Of a stretch of DNA of 64,000 nucleotides, positions 17,342 through 25,296 are shown piece after piece (positions within the stretch are counted from its first letter, which is position 1; every line of letters begins with the position of its first letter). The stretch lies in assembly GCA_949289295.1 (NCBI GenBank), contig CASENM010000041.1:1-64000 (forward strand), written 5' to 3'. This DNA is from an uncultured Bacteroides sp. (GTDB taxonomy: Bacteria > Bacteroidota > Bacteroidia > Bacteroidales > Bacteroidaceae). A program made the position numbers and the translations under genes. The notes below the pieces were generated by a model. That model was given only the letters and a program-made list of their open reading frames with translations, made no database searches and was not told where the DNA came from.

Positions 17342-17809
17342 ATGTATATGGATATGAGAAAGAACAACTATTCAGATATGCGCGGCACAGAATCCATATC
17401 GACCGTCATTTGCCGTTTGCGGCAAAAGGACATCCCTTGTTCACAGGCAACCTTTATCGGCATCTGTAGGACGGTAGGCTGCAACCGGACAGACGAAGAA
17501 CTGATGGCCTTGTCCGCAGGTTTCCGTGGCGGAATAGGATGTTCCTACAACGAAGGTTCATGTGGGGCGTTTGCGGCTGGTGTCATGGCATTGGGCATGT
17601 TCCTGCCGGAAGACAATGCAAAGGCGGTAGCTTTGTCGAAAGAACTGTTTGAGCATTTCAAACGCAGGTATGGAACGGTCATTTGCGGTAACCTTGTTTA
17701 TAAGAACGGATTTTCGGTATGCACAGACTGTTGTCTCTGTATTGGCAAGAAAGTCGTTGAATTGTTGGACAGGGAAGCCCAAAGAAAGATTGACTTTTCA
17801 ACAAAGTGA
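17342..17809 (+). CDS. C_GCAxxG_C_C family redox-type protein
   Basis: A 155-residue cytoplasmic protein of the C-GCAxxG-C-C family (putative redox-active, often near electron-transfer or metal genes). The name motif is visible: GGIGCSYNEGSCGAFAAGVMALG around residues 63-85. Paired cysteines follow in the C-terminal part (VICGNL, VCTDCCLCIG). The motif here is GCSxxxGSCGA rather than the strict GCAxxG form. Possible starts at 17342, 17348 and 17354 differ by a few residues and none has a good ribosome site. It lies under its own AraC-type operator. Precise function is unknown for the family. Confidence 0.78.
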   Translation: MYMDMRKNNYSDMRGTESISTVICRLRQKDIPCSQATFIGICRTVGCNRTDEELMALSAGFRGGIGCSYNEGSCGAFAAGVMALGMFLPEDNAKAVALSKELFEHFKRRYGTVICGNLVYKNGFSVCTDCCLCIGKKVVELLDREAQRKIDFSTK

Positions 17810-17858
17810 CAAAAGACGTTTGGGAAAAGTAGAGAGGACAAATCCGGACGTAACTTTG
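17793..17858 (+). promoter_or_regulatory. AraC-type operator and promoter (rhodanese operon)
   Basis: Repeats ACTTTTCAACAAAG (17793, inside the end of the previous gene) and ACGTTTGGGAAAAG (17816) are 23 bp apart. A perfect -7 box TAACTTTG (17851-17858) starts 35 bp after the second repeat. It probably drives the rhodanese, acetyltransferase, TonB receptor and DUF362 genes. Confidence 0.68.
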
Positions 17859-17884
17859 CATCGTGAAATTAATACAACAGTTTT

Positions 17885-18388
17885 ATGAAAAGAGAAAAAG
17901 TAACATTCGTTTTTAAGTCATTGAGGCTTATTCCTGTGTTTTGTCTGGCTTGTGCTGCATCTTTTGTATGGGCAGCGAATACAAGTTGTACGGAAAGGAC
18001 AAGCGTGAAAGAGGGCATCCGTCAGTCGGAACCGGAAAAGTTCAAAACATCAGGCCCCATAAGTCCAAAAGATGCTTTAGAGTATATGAAAACAAAGAAA
18101 GACCTTGTCATTGTGGATGTGGCGGCTAAAAGATGGTATGCGCAAGAACATTTCAAGGGAGCTATCAATATCCCTATAGAGGAATTGTCTGCCGAAGAAG
18201 AGAAAGAATTGTATCTGCAACTGCCCAAGGATCGTCCTGTCGTAATGCATTGTAGGCTTGGAATGATTGTTCCGGGTGCATACCGCATGTTGAAACAGTT
18301 GCGCCCGGATATTTCCGAGATTTATTATATTGACGGTAAACCCTTGTTTGAAGCCTACAACGAATGGATTACTTTACAAGAAAAATGA
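17885..18388 (+). CDS. Exported rhodanese-like domain protein
   Basis: A 167-residue protein with an N-terminal hydrophobic signal segment (VFCLACAASFVWAAN) and one rhodanese domain. VDVAAKRWYAQEHFKGAINIP starts it, and the active-site loop is MHCRLGMIVPGAYR with the catalytic Cys. The domain transfers sulfane sulfur or binds thiol groups; outside the cytoplasm its role is unclear. It is first in an apparent operon: the acetyltransferase follows after 9 bp. The ATG at 17885 is the only start that keeps the signal peptide. Confidence 0.82.
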   Translation: MKREKVTFVFKSLRLIPVFCLACAASFVWAANTSCTERTSVKEGIRQSEPEKFKTSGPISPKDALEYMKTKKDLVIVDVAAKRWYAQEHFKGAINIPIEELSAEEEKELYLQLPKDRPVVMHCRLGMIVPGAYRMLKQLRPDISEIYYIDGKPLFEAYNEWITLQEK

Positions 18389-18397
18389 TAAGTGATT

Positions 18398-18973
18398 ATG
18401 ACAGAATTAGAAAAACTCAACAACGGGGAATATTACAGTATGGATGACCCTGAAATCGCGAAAATCCACTATCGCGCCGCAACACTTTGCCAACAATTCA
18501 ATGCGTTGCCCATTACTGAAAGTGAAGAACGTGAGAAGGTATTGCGCCAGTTGTTCGGCTCTGCCGGGAAAAACCTCAGCATCAAGCCGGGTTTCTTTTG
18601 CGACTTGGGCATCAACCTGCACGTGGGCGACAATTTCCTGACCAATTACAATGTGACCATTCTCGATATGGCTCCCGTCACCATCGGCAATAACACTTGG
18701 ATTGGACCGGGTGTGGGGATTTACGCCGTAGCCCATCCAATGGAAGCTGCCGGACGTGTGGACAGGCTCGGCATTGCCAAACCGATAACTATCGGCGACA
18801 ATGTATGGGTGGGCGGCAATTCCACCATCGTGATGGGAGTGACCATTGGCAACAATGTCATTATCGGCGCAGGTTCAGTGGTCACGCACGACATACCTGA
18901 CAACGCCGTAGCCGTAGGCAATCCGGCAAAAGTAATCCGTTATATAGAAAACAAAAATATGTGCAATCAATAA
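18398..18973 (+). CDS. Sugar O-acetyltransferase (maltose/galactoside type)
   Basis: Left-handed beta-helix acetyltransferase of the LacA/NodL/Maa family, 191 residues from ATG 18398; a GTG at 18392 adds two. The N-terminal Mac domain (NGEYYSMDDPEIAKIHYRAATLCQQFN) is followed by hexapeptide repeats (ITIGDNVWVGGNSTIVMGVTIG) and the terminal GNPAKVIR. The catalytic His is in YAVAHPMEA. It moves acetyl from acetyl-CoA to a sugar hydroxyl, often as a detoxification step for non-metabolised sugars. Here it lies between a rhodanese and a TonB receptor, so a sugar role in this operon is not obvious. Confidence 0.87.
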   Translation: MTELEKLNNGEYYSMDDPEIAKIHYRAATLCQQFNALPITESEEREKVLRQLFGSAGKNLSIKPGFFCDLGINLHVGDNFLTNYNVTILDMAPVTIGNNTWIGPGVGIYAVAHPMEAAGRVDRLGIAKPITIGDNVWVGGNSTIVMGVTIGNNVIIGAGSVVTHDIPDNAVAVGNPAKVIRYIENKNMCNQ

Positions 18974-18975
18974 AT

Positions 18976-20886
18976 ATGAATGCTAAATTGCCTTTGTTGC
19001 TTCTCGCAACAATTTTGTGGATGCCGGGAACGATATCGGCACAAGATACCACACGGGACACAACTTTTTCCGAAAGAAATATCCCGCTGGATGAGGTGGT
19101 GGTGACCGGAACACGCAACGAGACGGATGTGCGCCATCTGTCGCAGACCGTGTCAGTATTAAACCGTCTCCAAATAGAACAGTCTCAGCAATCCTCACTC
19201 TTACCTGTATTGACGGAACAGATACCCGGCTTGTTCACCACCTCGCGTGGCGTCATGGGATATGGCGTGTCCAACGGTGCGGCAGGCGGTATCTCCCTGC
19301 GCGGACTTTCAGGCGGCAACGCACGGCTGATGGTATTGATTGACGGACATCCGCAATATGCGGGCATCTTCGGCCATCCGATTTCTGATGCCTACCAGAC
19401 ATTACTGGCGGACAAAGTGGAAGTATTGCGGGGTCCTGCCTCCGTGCTTTATGGTTCGAATGCGATGGGCGGCGTGATAAACATTGTTACCCGGAAGATG
19501 CACGAAGACGGCATAAGGACGGATGTCCGTGCCGGATATGGTTCTTACAATACGTTGGAAACGGAACTGACCAACCGTATCCGCAAAGGACGTTTCTCCA
19601 GCGTCATCAGCGGCTCATACAACCGAACGGACGGACATCGGGAAAATATGCCTTTCGAGCAATACGGCGGCTATGCCAAACTGGGCTATGAACTGACCAA
19701 CCACTGGAACACTTACGCCGACGTGAACGTGACGCACTTCAACGCCACTTATCCCGGCCCTGTGTCCGCCCCCTTGCTGGAGGGCGACCAGCGCATCACG
19801 CGCGGCATGGCTTCCTTTGCCTTGGAAAACAATTACAACCGCACCTCCGGCGGCTTGAGCTTCTTCTATAACTGGGGCGACCATTGGATAAACGACGGCT
19901 ATACACCCAGTGCAGGCGAGGAGCCGCAAGACGGTCGTTTCAACTCGTTCGACGACATGATGGGCCTCTCGCTTTACCAAAGTGTCCGGTTCTTTACAGG
20001 AAACCGCATTACTTTCGGCTTCGACTGGTTCCGCTATGGCGGCGAGGCGTGGACAGAGTATGTGAAAGGCGAACAGGCCGGAACCCGAGAGGACATTGTG
20101 GACAAACGCGAGGATGAAGTGGCGGGCTACGTGGACTTCCGTCAGGACATCGGCACATGGCTGACCTTCAACGCCGGACTGCGCATCGACCACCATTCAC
20201 GCATCGGGACGGAATGGGTTCCGCAGGCTGGACTGGCTTTTCACTTGCCTCACAATATGGAGTTGAAAGCGTCCGCCTCCAAAGGTTTCCGCTATCCGAT
20301 TCTAAGGGAAATGTATATGTTCCCTCCGCAAAACCCGGATTTGAAGCCGGAGTCGATGTGGAACTATGAAATCGCCTTCTCGCAACAGTTATTGGAGGGC
20401 AGGCTTTCGTATGGCGTGAACGTGTTTTACATTGACGGGAAAAACCTGATTATGACCTTGCCCAACCCCAGCGGAAGCGGAATGCTCAATCAGAACTCCG
20501 GGGAAATAGACAATACGGGTGTAGAAGTCCAGGCGGCTTACCGCATCAGTCAGGAGTGGTCGGCGGATGCCAACTACAGCTACCTGCACATGGAAAATCC
20601 CGTGATTGCCGCCCCTGAACACAAGCTGTATGCCGGAGTCAACTTCTCGAAAGGAAGATGGGACGTATCCACCGGCGTACAATACATTGCCGGACTGTAC
20701 ACCTCTACCGACCCGGTGGCCAAGGAATACTTCACCTTGTGGAACTTGCGGGCTTCCTTCCGCGCCGCCCGTTGGCTGGACATTTGGGCAAGAGGAGAAA
20801 ACCTGCTTGCGCAAAGCTATGAAATCAATGCCGGATACCCGATGCCCCGTGCAACGGTGATGGCAGGAATAAACATAAACTTTTAA
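18976..20886 (+). CDS. TonB-dependent outer-membrane receptor
   Basis: A 636-residue ligand-gated outer-membrane transporter, shorter than SusC-type receptors (about 1000) and lacking their N-terminal carboxypeptidase-like domain. A signal peptide ends near ISAQ, followed by a TonB-box-like DEVVVTGTRNE. The plug domain contains LRGLSGGNARLMVLIDG and VEVLRGPASVLYGSNAMGGVINIVTRK. The barrel ends MPRATVMAGININF with the terminal Phe typical of barrels. Size and plug resemble siderophore, haem or cobalamin receptors. ATG 18976 starts 2 bp after the acetyltransferase stop. GC content is higher than in the preceding small genes. Confidence 0.9.
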   Translation: MNAKLPLLLLATILWMPGTISAQDTTRDTTFSERNIPLDEVVVTGTRNETDVRHLSQTVSVLNRLQIEQSQQSSLLPVLTEQIPGLFTTSRGVMGYGVSNGAAGGISLRGLSGGNARLMVLIDGHPQYAGIFGHPISDAYQTLLADKVEVLRGPASVLYGSNAMGGVINIVTRKMHEDGIRTDVRAGYGSYNTLETELTNRIRKGRFSSVISGSYNRTDGHRENMPFEQYGGYAKLGYELTNHWNTYADVNVTHFNATYPGPVSAPLLEGDQRITRGMASFALENNYNRTSGGLSFFYNWGDHWINDGYTPSAGEEPQDGRFNSFDDMMGLSLYQSVRFFTGNRITFGFDWFRYGGEAWTEYVKGEQAGTREDIVDKREDEVAGYVDFRQDIGTWLTFNAGLRIDHHSRIGTEWVPQAGLAFHLPHNMELKASASKGFRYPILREMYMFPPQNPDLKPESMWNYEIAFSQQLLEGRLSYGVNVFYIDGKNLIMTLPNPSGSGMLNQNSGEIDNTGVEVQAAYRISQEWSADANYSYLHMENPVIAAPEHKLYAGVNFSKGRWDVSTGVQYIAGLYTSTDPVAKEYFTLWNLRASFRAARWLDIWARGENLLAQSYEINAGYPMPRATVMAGININF

Positions 20887-20906
20887 CCATTTAATATGTT
20901 TGGATT

Positions 20907-21887
20907 ATGAACAAGATTTTTACAGTTCTGTTGGCATCCGTCCTGATGTTGACGGGTGCAGGTTGTGCTAATGCGCAAAAACAGGCCTCGAAAGAGACCA
21001 GTCCGTCGCTTCCTAAAGTGTATTTCATCAAGGACATCACTTCGGAAAATTTAATTAAAATCTATGAGGCTCTCGGACGGAAAGCCGAAGGCAAGAATGT
21101 GGCTGTCAAACTATCGACAGGAGAAGCCGGCAACCCCAACTATCTGCAACCTGCCCTGATTAAGGATTTGGTGAAGATGGTCAAGGGCACAATTATTGAA
21201 GGCAATACGGCCTACGGCGGCAAACGTACCAATGTGGCCGACCACATGAAAGTGGCCGAGGAGCACGGATTCACCGCCATTGCCGATGTGGACATCATGG
21301 ATGCCGACGGGCAGGTGGAGCTTCCGGTAGACGGAGGCAAGCATCTGAAGGTGGACATCGTAGGAAAAGACTTCTTGAACTACGATTTCATGGTGGTGTT
21401 GTCGCACTTCAAGGGACACCCGATGGCCGGATTCGGCGGTGCTTTGAAGAATATCTCCATCGGCATTGCTTCGCCGGAGGGCAAGGCGTATATCCACTCC
21501 GGAGGAAAGACCCGCAATGTGACGGAAGTCTGGAATATGATTCCGGCAGACACCATATTCCAGGAATCCATGGCAGAAGCCTCAAAAGCCATCATCGACC
21601 ACATCGGCGACCGGGTGCTGTATATCAACGTGGCAAACAACCTTTCGGTGGATTGCGACTGTGTGGCTACCCCTGCCGACCCTCAGATGGGCGACCTCGG
21701 CATCTTCGCCTCCCTTGACCCGGTAGCTCTCGACCGTGCCTGCATAGATGCCGTACGTAATTCTGCCGACCACGGAAAGATACATCTTATTGAACGTATC
21801 GACTCCAAGCATGGGATGCACAACCTGGAATACGCCGAACAGCTTGGGTTGGGAAGCCAGAAGTATGAACTTGTGAATCTGGATTAG
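20907..21887 (+). CDS. DUF362 domain lipoprotein
   Basis: A 326-residue exported protein with lipobox TGAGC (near residue 19) and a DUF362 domain. Features include KLSTGEAGNPNYLQPALIKDLVK, the conserved VVLSHFKGHPMAGFGGALKNISIGIASPEGK, and the C-terminal DIGIFASLDPVALDRACID-type segment (here GDLGIFASLDPVALDRACID). DUF362 proteins are often fused to or paired with ferredoxins; this one has no 4Fe-4S motifs. It is 20 bp after the TonB receptor, so probably in the same operon, and may handle the imported ligand at the outer face of the inner or outer membrane. Function is unknown. Confidence 0.82.
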   Translation: MNKIFTVLLASVLMLTGAGCANAQKQASKETSPSLPKVYFIKDITSENLIKIYEALGRKAEGKNVAVKLSTGEAGNPNYLQPALIKDLVKMVKGTIIEGNTAYGGKRTNVADHMKVAEEHGFTAIADVDIMDADGQVELPVDGGKHLKVDIVGKDFLNYDFMVVLSHFKGHPMAGFGGALKNISIGIASPEGKAYIHSGGKTRNVTEVWNMIPADTIFQESMAEASKAIIDHIGDRVLYINVANNLSVDCDCVATPADPQMGDLGIFASLDPVALDRACIDAVRNSADHGKIHLIERIDSKHGMHNLEYAEQLGLGSQKYELVNLD

Positions 21888-22037
21888 CATACAGGGTGCA
21901 TGGGGCTGTGTCAAATGAATGATTGCAACTGAACTGCGCCGCCGTGCCAACTTCCGCGATTCCCTTCTAACTGCTTAATTCCCAGTTTCAAATCTGCATT
22001 TTTGCCGAAATTTGGCGGATATTCCATCATTTTTTCG

Positions 22038-22045
22038 TAAGTTTG
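22038..22045 (+). promoter_or_regulatory. Putative -7 box for the CBM9-like gene
   Basis: TAAGTTTG matches TAnnTTTG, 36 bp before the ATG at 22082. A TTTG at 22011-22014 lies 23 bp upstream, slightly beyond ideal -33 spacing. Confidence 0.5.
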
Positions 22046-22081
22046 CTGTATAATTTATTACAACCTAATATCAAAGATGCA

Positions 22082-22744
22082 ATGAAAACGATGTGTATTT
22101 CAAAGGTCGTTCCGGCAGTGGGACAACTTGAAGAAGCAAGGCAAATCCCGGCTCTGCTGGATGCCGCTCATATTCCTTTCGAAGACATTCGCTGCGTGAA
22201 TTGGAAAGATTATCCTTATTGTCCTGACGTGAAGTTCCGTGCAGCTCATACGGGAGACAGCGTATTGATTGAATACCGTGTGAAAGAAGCGAGCATACGG
22301 GCCGTGGCCGATACCGATAATGGCCGGGTGTGGGAGGATTCTTGTTGCGAGTTTTTCTTCCAGGCTCCGGGTGACAAGGACGAGTATTACAACTTTGAGT
22401 GCAACTGTGGCCAGACGCTCCTGATCGGTTACGGACGGAGAGGTGACCGGGAGCGTGCATCGGTGGAAGTTATGCAGTCTGTACAGCGTTGGAGTTCGGC
22501 AGGCAAAGCCCCTTTTGAAGAGCGGATGGGAGAGTGCGAGTGGCAGCTTGCCCTGCGTATTCCGTCTACCGCCTTCTTCCGCCACCAGATAAGTTGTCTC
22601 GACGGACTGACCGCCCGTGCCAATTTCTATAAATGCGGTGACAAGCTGACAACTCCCCATTTCCTGTCATGGAATCCGATCAATCTTCCGGAACCTTGTT
22701 TCCATTGTCCGGAGTTCTTCGGACTGGTCCGTTTCAGCGACTGA
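22082..22744 (+). CDS. Carbohydrate-binding family 9-like protein
   Basis: A 220-residue protein of the CBM9/DOMON-like type common in Bacteroidota. The N-terminal half carries WEDSCCEFFFQAPGDKDEYYNFECNCGQTLLIGYG. The C-terminal signature is TTPHFLSWNPINLPEPCFHCPEFFGLVRF. The family resembles xylanase-attached sugar-binding modules. No signal peptide is seen from ATG 22082, so its location is uncertain. The open frame reaches back only to a TTG at 22043. It stands alone with its own promoter box and terminator. Confidence 0.75.
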   Translation: MKTMCISKVVPAVGQLEEARQIPALLDAAHIPFEDIRCVNWKDYPYCPDVKFRAAHTGDSVLIEYRVKEASIRAVADTDNGRVWEDSCCEFFFQAPGDKDEYYNFECNCGQTLLIGYGRRGDRERASVEVMQSVQRWSSAGKAPFEERMGECEWQLALRIPSTAFFRHQISCLDGLTARANFYKCGDKLTTPHFLSWNPINLPEPCFHCPEFFGLVRFSD

Positions 22745-22764
22745 CAAATCTATAATCATATAAG

Positions 22765-22814
22765 AAATATCCCGGGACAATTAGGAAAATGACTGAAGTG
22801 TTCCGGGATATTTT
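22765..22814 (+). terminator. Rho-independent terminator
   Basis: AAATATCCCGG at 22765-22775 pairs with CCGGGATATTT at 22803-22813, a perfect 11-bp stem closed by T-residues. It follows the CBM9-like gene. Confidence 0.75.
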
Positions 22815-22946
22815 GTGTCTGTAAGTTGTCATTATCATATAAAGATGGCCTGTGAAAGAAATCTTTCCGAGTAAGTGCCTTGTTACACTTGAGACAGTTG
22901 GTAGGTATTTGCATAAGACTTGATATTTTAGTGAAACAATTAATAT

Positions 22947-24155
22947 ATGAGTATGACATCAATAAGACTTAAATTCAGGCCATCGACAAGTCCGGGAAAG
23001 GAGGGGTCGTTGGTATTCCAGCTGATTCACGAGCGCACGGTGTGCAGAATCAAGAGCAATTGCAAGATTTTCAATGACGAATGGGACGCGGCAAGCGGAC
23101 AGATTATTTTACCGTCGCCGACTTCATTCCGTTACAGACAGCTGAGTCTTGTCCGTTTCAAGGTGGACTGGAAGATGCGGCGGCTCCGGAGGATAGTGGA
23201 TGAGATGGAACAGGCGGGCAAGCAATGGAATCTTGACGATGTAGCCGAACGGTTTGTATCCGGCAACGATACAAGTCAAAGCGTGTTCAGCTTCATTTAT
23301 GCCCAGATACGGCGGAAGAAACAACTGGGGAAAGTACGGTCCAGCGAGACTTATCAGGCCACGTTGAACAGTTTCATGCGTTTTTGCAAAGGTGAGGATC
23401 TGACCTTCGACATGATAGTCGCCGAACTGGTGGAGCTTTACGAGGCGGAACTGCTCGGTCAGGGACTGTCACGCAATACCACTTCGTTTTATATGCGCAT
23501 TCTGCGCACCAATTACCGCTTGGCAGTAGAAAAAGGGCTTACACCGGATAACCATCCTTTCAGGCATGTATATTGCGGCATGGACAAGACCGTAAAAAGA
23601 AGCATCTCGCTTTCTGAAATCAAAAGAATACGGGAGCTGGACTTGTCTTCTACATTGGATTATGCGCGTGACATGTTTCTTTTCAGTTTCTATACGTGCG
23701 GCATGTCGTTTGTGGACATGGCCTATCTCAGAAAGAAAGACCTGAAAAACGGCTATCTGTCTTACCGGAGAAAGAAAACCGGACAATTGCTCACAATCAA
23801 ATGGACCGGGCAGATGGAAGCAATTCTTGAAAAATACAGATCTAACGATACCCAATTCCTGTTGCCTATCATTACCAGGGAGGACGGCACCGAACGCCGG
23901 CAGTATCAGAACCAGATGAGAAAAATAAACCGCAGGCTGAAAGATATTTCCGCTTCAGCAAAATTGAACGTACCCTTGTCTCTCTATTATAGCCGTCATA
24001 GTTGGGCTACCATTGCAAGGGGGAAAGGCATTCCCTTATCTGTCATCAGCAAAGGGCTGGGGCATAATTCGGAGACGACTACACAGATTTATTTGGATTC
24101 CATCAAGTCGTATGAGGTGGATGAGGCGAACAAGAAAATCATGAAAGACCTCTAA
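22947..24155 (+). CDS. Tyrosine recombinase, likely promoter invertase of the capsule locus
   Basis: Bacteroidota-type phage-integrase family recombinase, 402 residues: an Arm-type N-terminal domain (STSPGKEGSLVFQLIHERTVCRIK), a SAM-like core-binding domain and a catalytic domain. Visible active-site parts are SLYYSRHSWATIA (His-x-x-Trp region), KGLGHNSETTTQIYLDSI (HxxT and nucleophile Tyr). The first catalytic segment is YTCGMSFVDMAYL; relatives I know usually have Arg where this has Cys, and the canonical Arg position is Ser, as in IntDOT-like enzymes. It lies just upstream of the inverted repeats at 24189 and 24373 and of upxY, the position of cis-acting invertases in Bacteroides capsule loci. 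Target assignment is inferred. Confidence 0.85.
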   Translation: MSMTSIRLKFRPSTSPGKEGSLVFQLIHERTVCRIKSNCKIFNDEWDAASGQIILPSPTSFRYRQLSLVRFKVDWKMRRLRRIVDEMEQAGKQWNLDDVAERFVSGNDTSQSVFSFIYAQIRRKKQLGKVRSSETYQATLNSFMRFCKGEDLTFDMIVAELVELYEAELLGQGLSRNTTSFYMRILRTNYRLAVEKGLTPDNHPFRHVYCGMDKTVKRSISLSEIKRIRELDLSSTLDYARDMFLFSFYTCGMSFVDMAYLRKKDLKNGYLSYRRKKTGQLLTIKWTGQMEAILEKYRSNDTQFLLPIITREDGTERRQYQNQMRKINRRLKDISASAKLNVPLSLYYSRHSWATIARGKGIPLSVISKGLGHNSETTTQIYLDSIKSYEVDEANKKIMKDL

Positions 24156-24219
24156 TGTTTTTGGATATATCAGTTTCACAAAAAGAATCATCTCCTAATG
24201 GGAGACGGACTTTCAAGCA

Positions 24220-24227
24220 CAAAGGTA
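24220..24227 (-). promoter_or_regulatory. -7 box inside the invertible segment (OFF orientation)
   Basis: Reads TACCTTTG on the minus strand, a perfect -7 consensus, 11 bp inside the left repeat. The -33 region (around 24247-24250) is not TTTG. After inversion it would lie at 24355-24362 on the plus strand, giving a leader of roughly 180 nt before upxY, suitable for UpxY action. Confidence 0.65.
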
Positions 24228-24276
24228 CAAAACATTTTCATTTTTTGTTCATATTAACCATTTAATTTATGCTTTT

Positions 24277-24300
24277 GGCCCAACAATCGGCCCAACAATC
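24277..24300. repeat. Tandem 12-bp repeat in the invertible segment
   Basis: GGCCCAACAATC occurs twice head to tail (24277-24288, 24289-24300). The second copy's CCAACAA can pair with TTGTTGG at 24310-24316. It may be a recombination enhancer or a regulator site; its function is unknown. Confidence 0.6.
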
Positions 24301-24546
24301 GCCTGTCAGTTGTTGGAATCATCCAATATAAGATAACATAACTTATTGTTCTCTAATTGTTTCACAAAAATATCCGTCTCCCATTAGGAGATGGATATTT
24401 CCGTTTCTCATGCAAAAGGCTTACGCAACCTGTTCTGTGAAAGACGAAAATAAAAAAAGAAGTTTAAGGTGTAATGTTCGTAACTGCTTGTTGTCTTGCG
24501 TTTTAAGACAGCTTGCAGGACTAGAAGAATTGTCTTTCCCTGTCCG

Positions 24547-25143
24547 ATGAGTGATTTGCATAATGATATATCCGCCCAATGGGAAGCCCGCACAATACTC
24601 TCCGCCAGAAGGGAGAAAACAGAATTCCGGTGGTATGTAATGCGTGATCTCAAAAGATTTAATGCAAAATTGCCGGCCTATAAGATGCTTGGCGATATGG
24701 GGATAGAGATTTTCACTCCGATGGTATGGAAGGTGGCCGTCCAACACGGGAAGCGGATTCCTCAGGAAGTGCCTTTCATGCAGGATTTGCTGTTTGTCCA
24801 CAGTTCGCGTGAAATCCTTGACCCCATTGTGGAACGTGTCGATACGTTGCAGTACCGTTTTCTGCGTGACGGGAAGCGGACCTTCATGACAGTGAAGGAT
24901 GCGGACATGGAACGGTTTAAAAAAGCTGTAGGAACTGCGCTCAATCCCCGTTTTTATGCCCCTCAGGAGATAACTCCAGACATGGTCGGCAAGAAAGTGC
25001 GCATCATAGGCGGTCTTTTGGACGGATATGAAGGGCATCTGCAGAAACTGCAGGGTTCGGCAGTGAAACGTTTGTTCGTAGAATTGCCCAACCTGCTTAC
25101 CGCTTCTGTAGAAGTGCAACCGGAATTCATCCAATTGTTGTGA
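24547..25143 (+). CDS. UpxY family transcription antiterminator (capsule locus)
   Basis: A 198-residue NusG paralogue of the UpxY type. The NGN-like domain starts FRWYVMRDLKRFNAKLPAYKMLGDMGIEIFTPM, and the KOW-like C-terminus is VGKKVRIIGGLLDGYEGHLQKLQG. It is the first gene after the invertible promoter and should suppress termination in the long leader of the downstream capsule operon, in cis. ATG 24547 is chosen; the frame reaches back to a TTG at 24496. No UpxZ-type gene (the partner that blocks other UpxY proteins) follows, unlike the B. fragilis loci. Confidence 0.9.
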   Translation: MSDLHNDISAQWEARTILSARREKTEFRWYVMRDLKRFNAKLPAYKMLGDMGIEIFTPMVWKVAVQHGKRIPQEVPFMQDLLFVHSSREILDPIVERVDTLQYRFLRDGKRTFMTVKDADMERFKKAVGTALNPRFYAPQEITPDMVGKKVRIIGGLLDGYEGHLQKLQGSAVKRLFVELPNLLTASVEVQPEFIQLL

Positions 25144-25208
25144 GAAGGCCGGTTCCAAACGAATTTAAAACACTTCCGAACCCGCTTCCTTTTCCCTTTT
25201 GTCCGGTT

Positions 25209-25216
25209 TATCTTTG
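25209..25216 (+). promoter_or_regulatory. Possible secondary promoter before the flippase
   Basis: TATCTTTG in the 153-bp gap between upxY and the flippase matches the -7 consensus. The nearest TTTG (25198) is too close for a -33 box. If used, it could transcribe the capsule genes without the invertible promoter. Confidence 0.35.
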
Positions 25217-25296
25217 CATTGCCAATCAACGGCAGTGCGGTCTGCGACATTTTGTAACACCGGTCCGAAAGCATCAAAAGTAATGCCATTCTGAAT

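Larger units (their letters stand above)
24189..24393. promoter_or_regulatory. Invertible promoter segment with 21-bp inverted repeats
   Basis: CATCTCCTAATGGGAGACGGA plus its exact complement bound this segment: 24189-24209 and 24373-24393, a perfect 21-bp inverted repeat around 163 bp. A canonical -7 box inside faces leftward (24220-24227). It lies between the recombinase and upxY, so flipping would aim the promoter at upxY and the capsule genes. GTTTCACAAAA stands 14-15 bp to the left of each repeat arm (24174, 24359), perhaps an accessory site. This arrangement is the known phase-variable promoter design of Bacteroides capsules; in this assembly it reads OFF. Confidence 0.82.

Noticed and set aside
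24265..24285. Plus-strand promoter (TATGCTTTTG) in the invertible segment
   Set aside because: The spacing inside the box is wrong for TAnnTTTG, so the minus-strand box is the better promoter.
24277..24300. CRISPR-like repeat
   Set aside because: There are only two 12-bp units with no spacer and no cas genes; it lies in the invertible segment.
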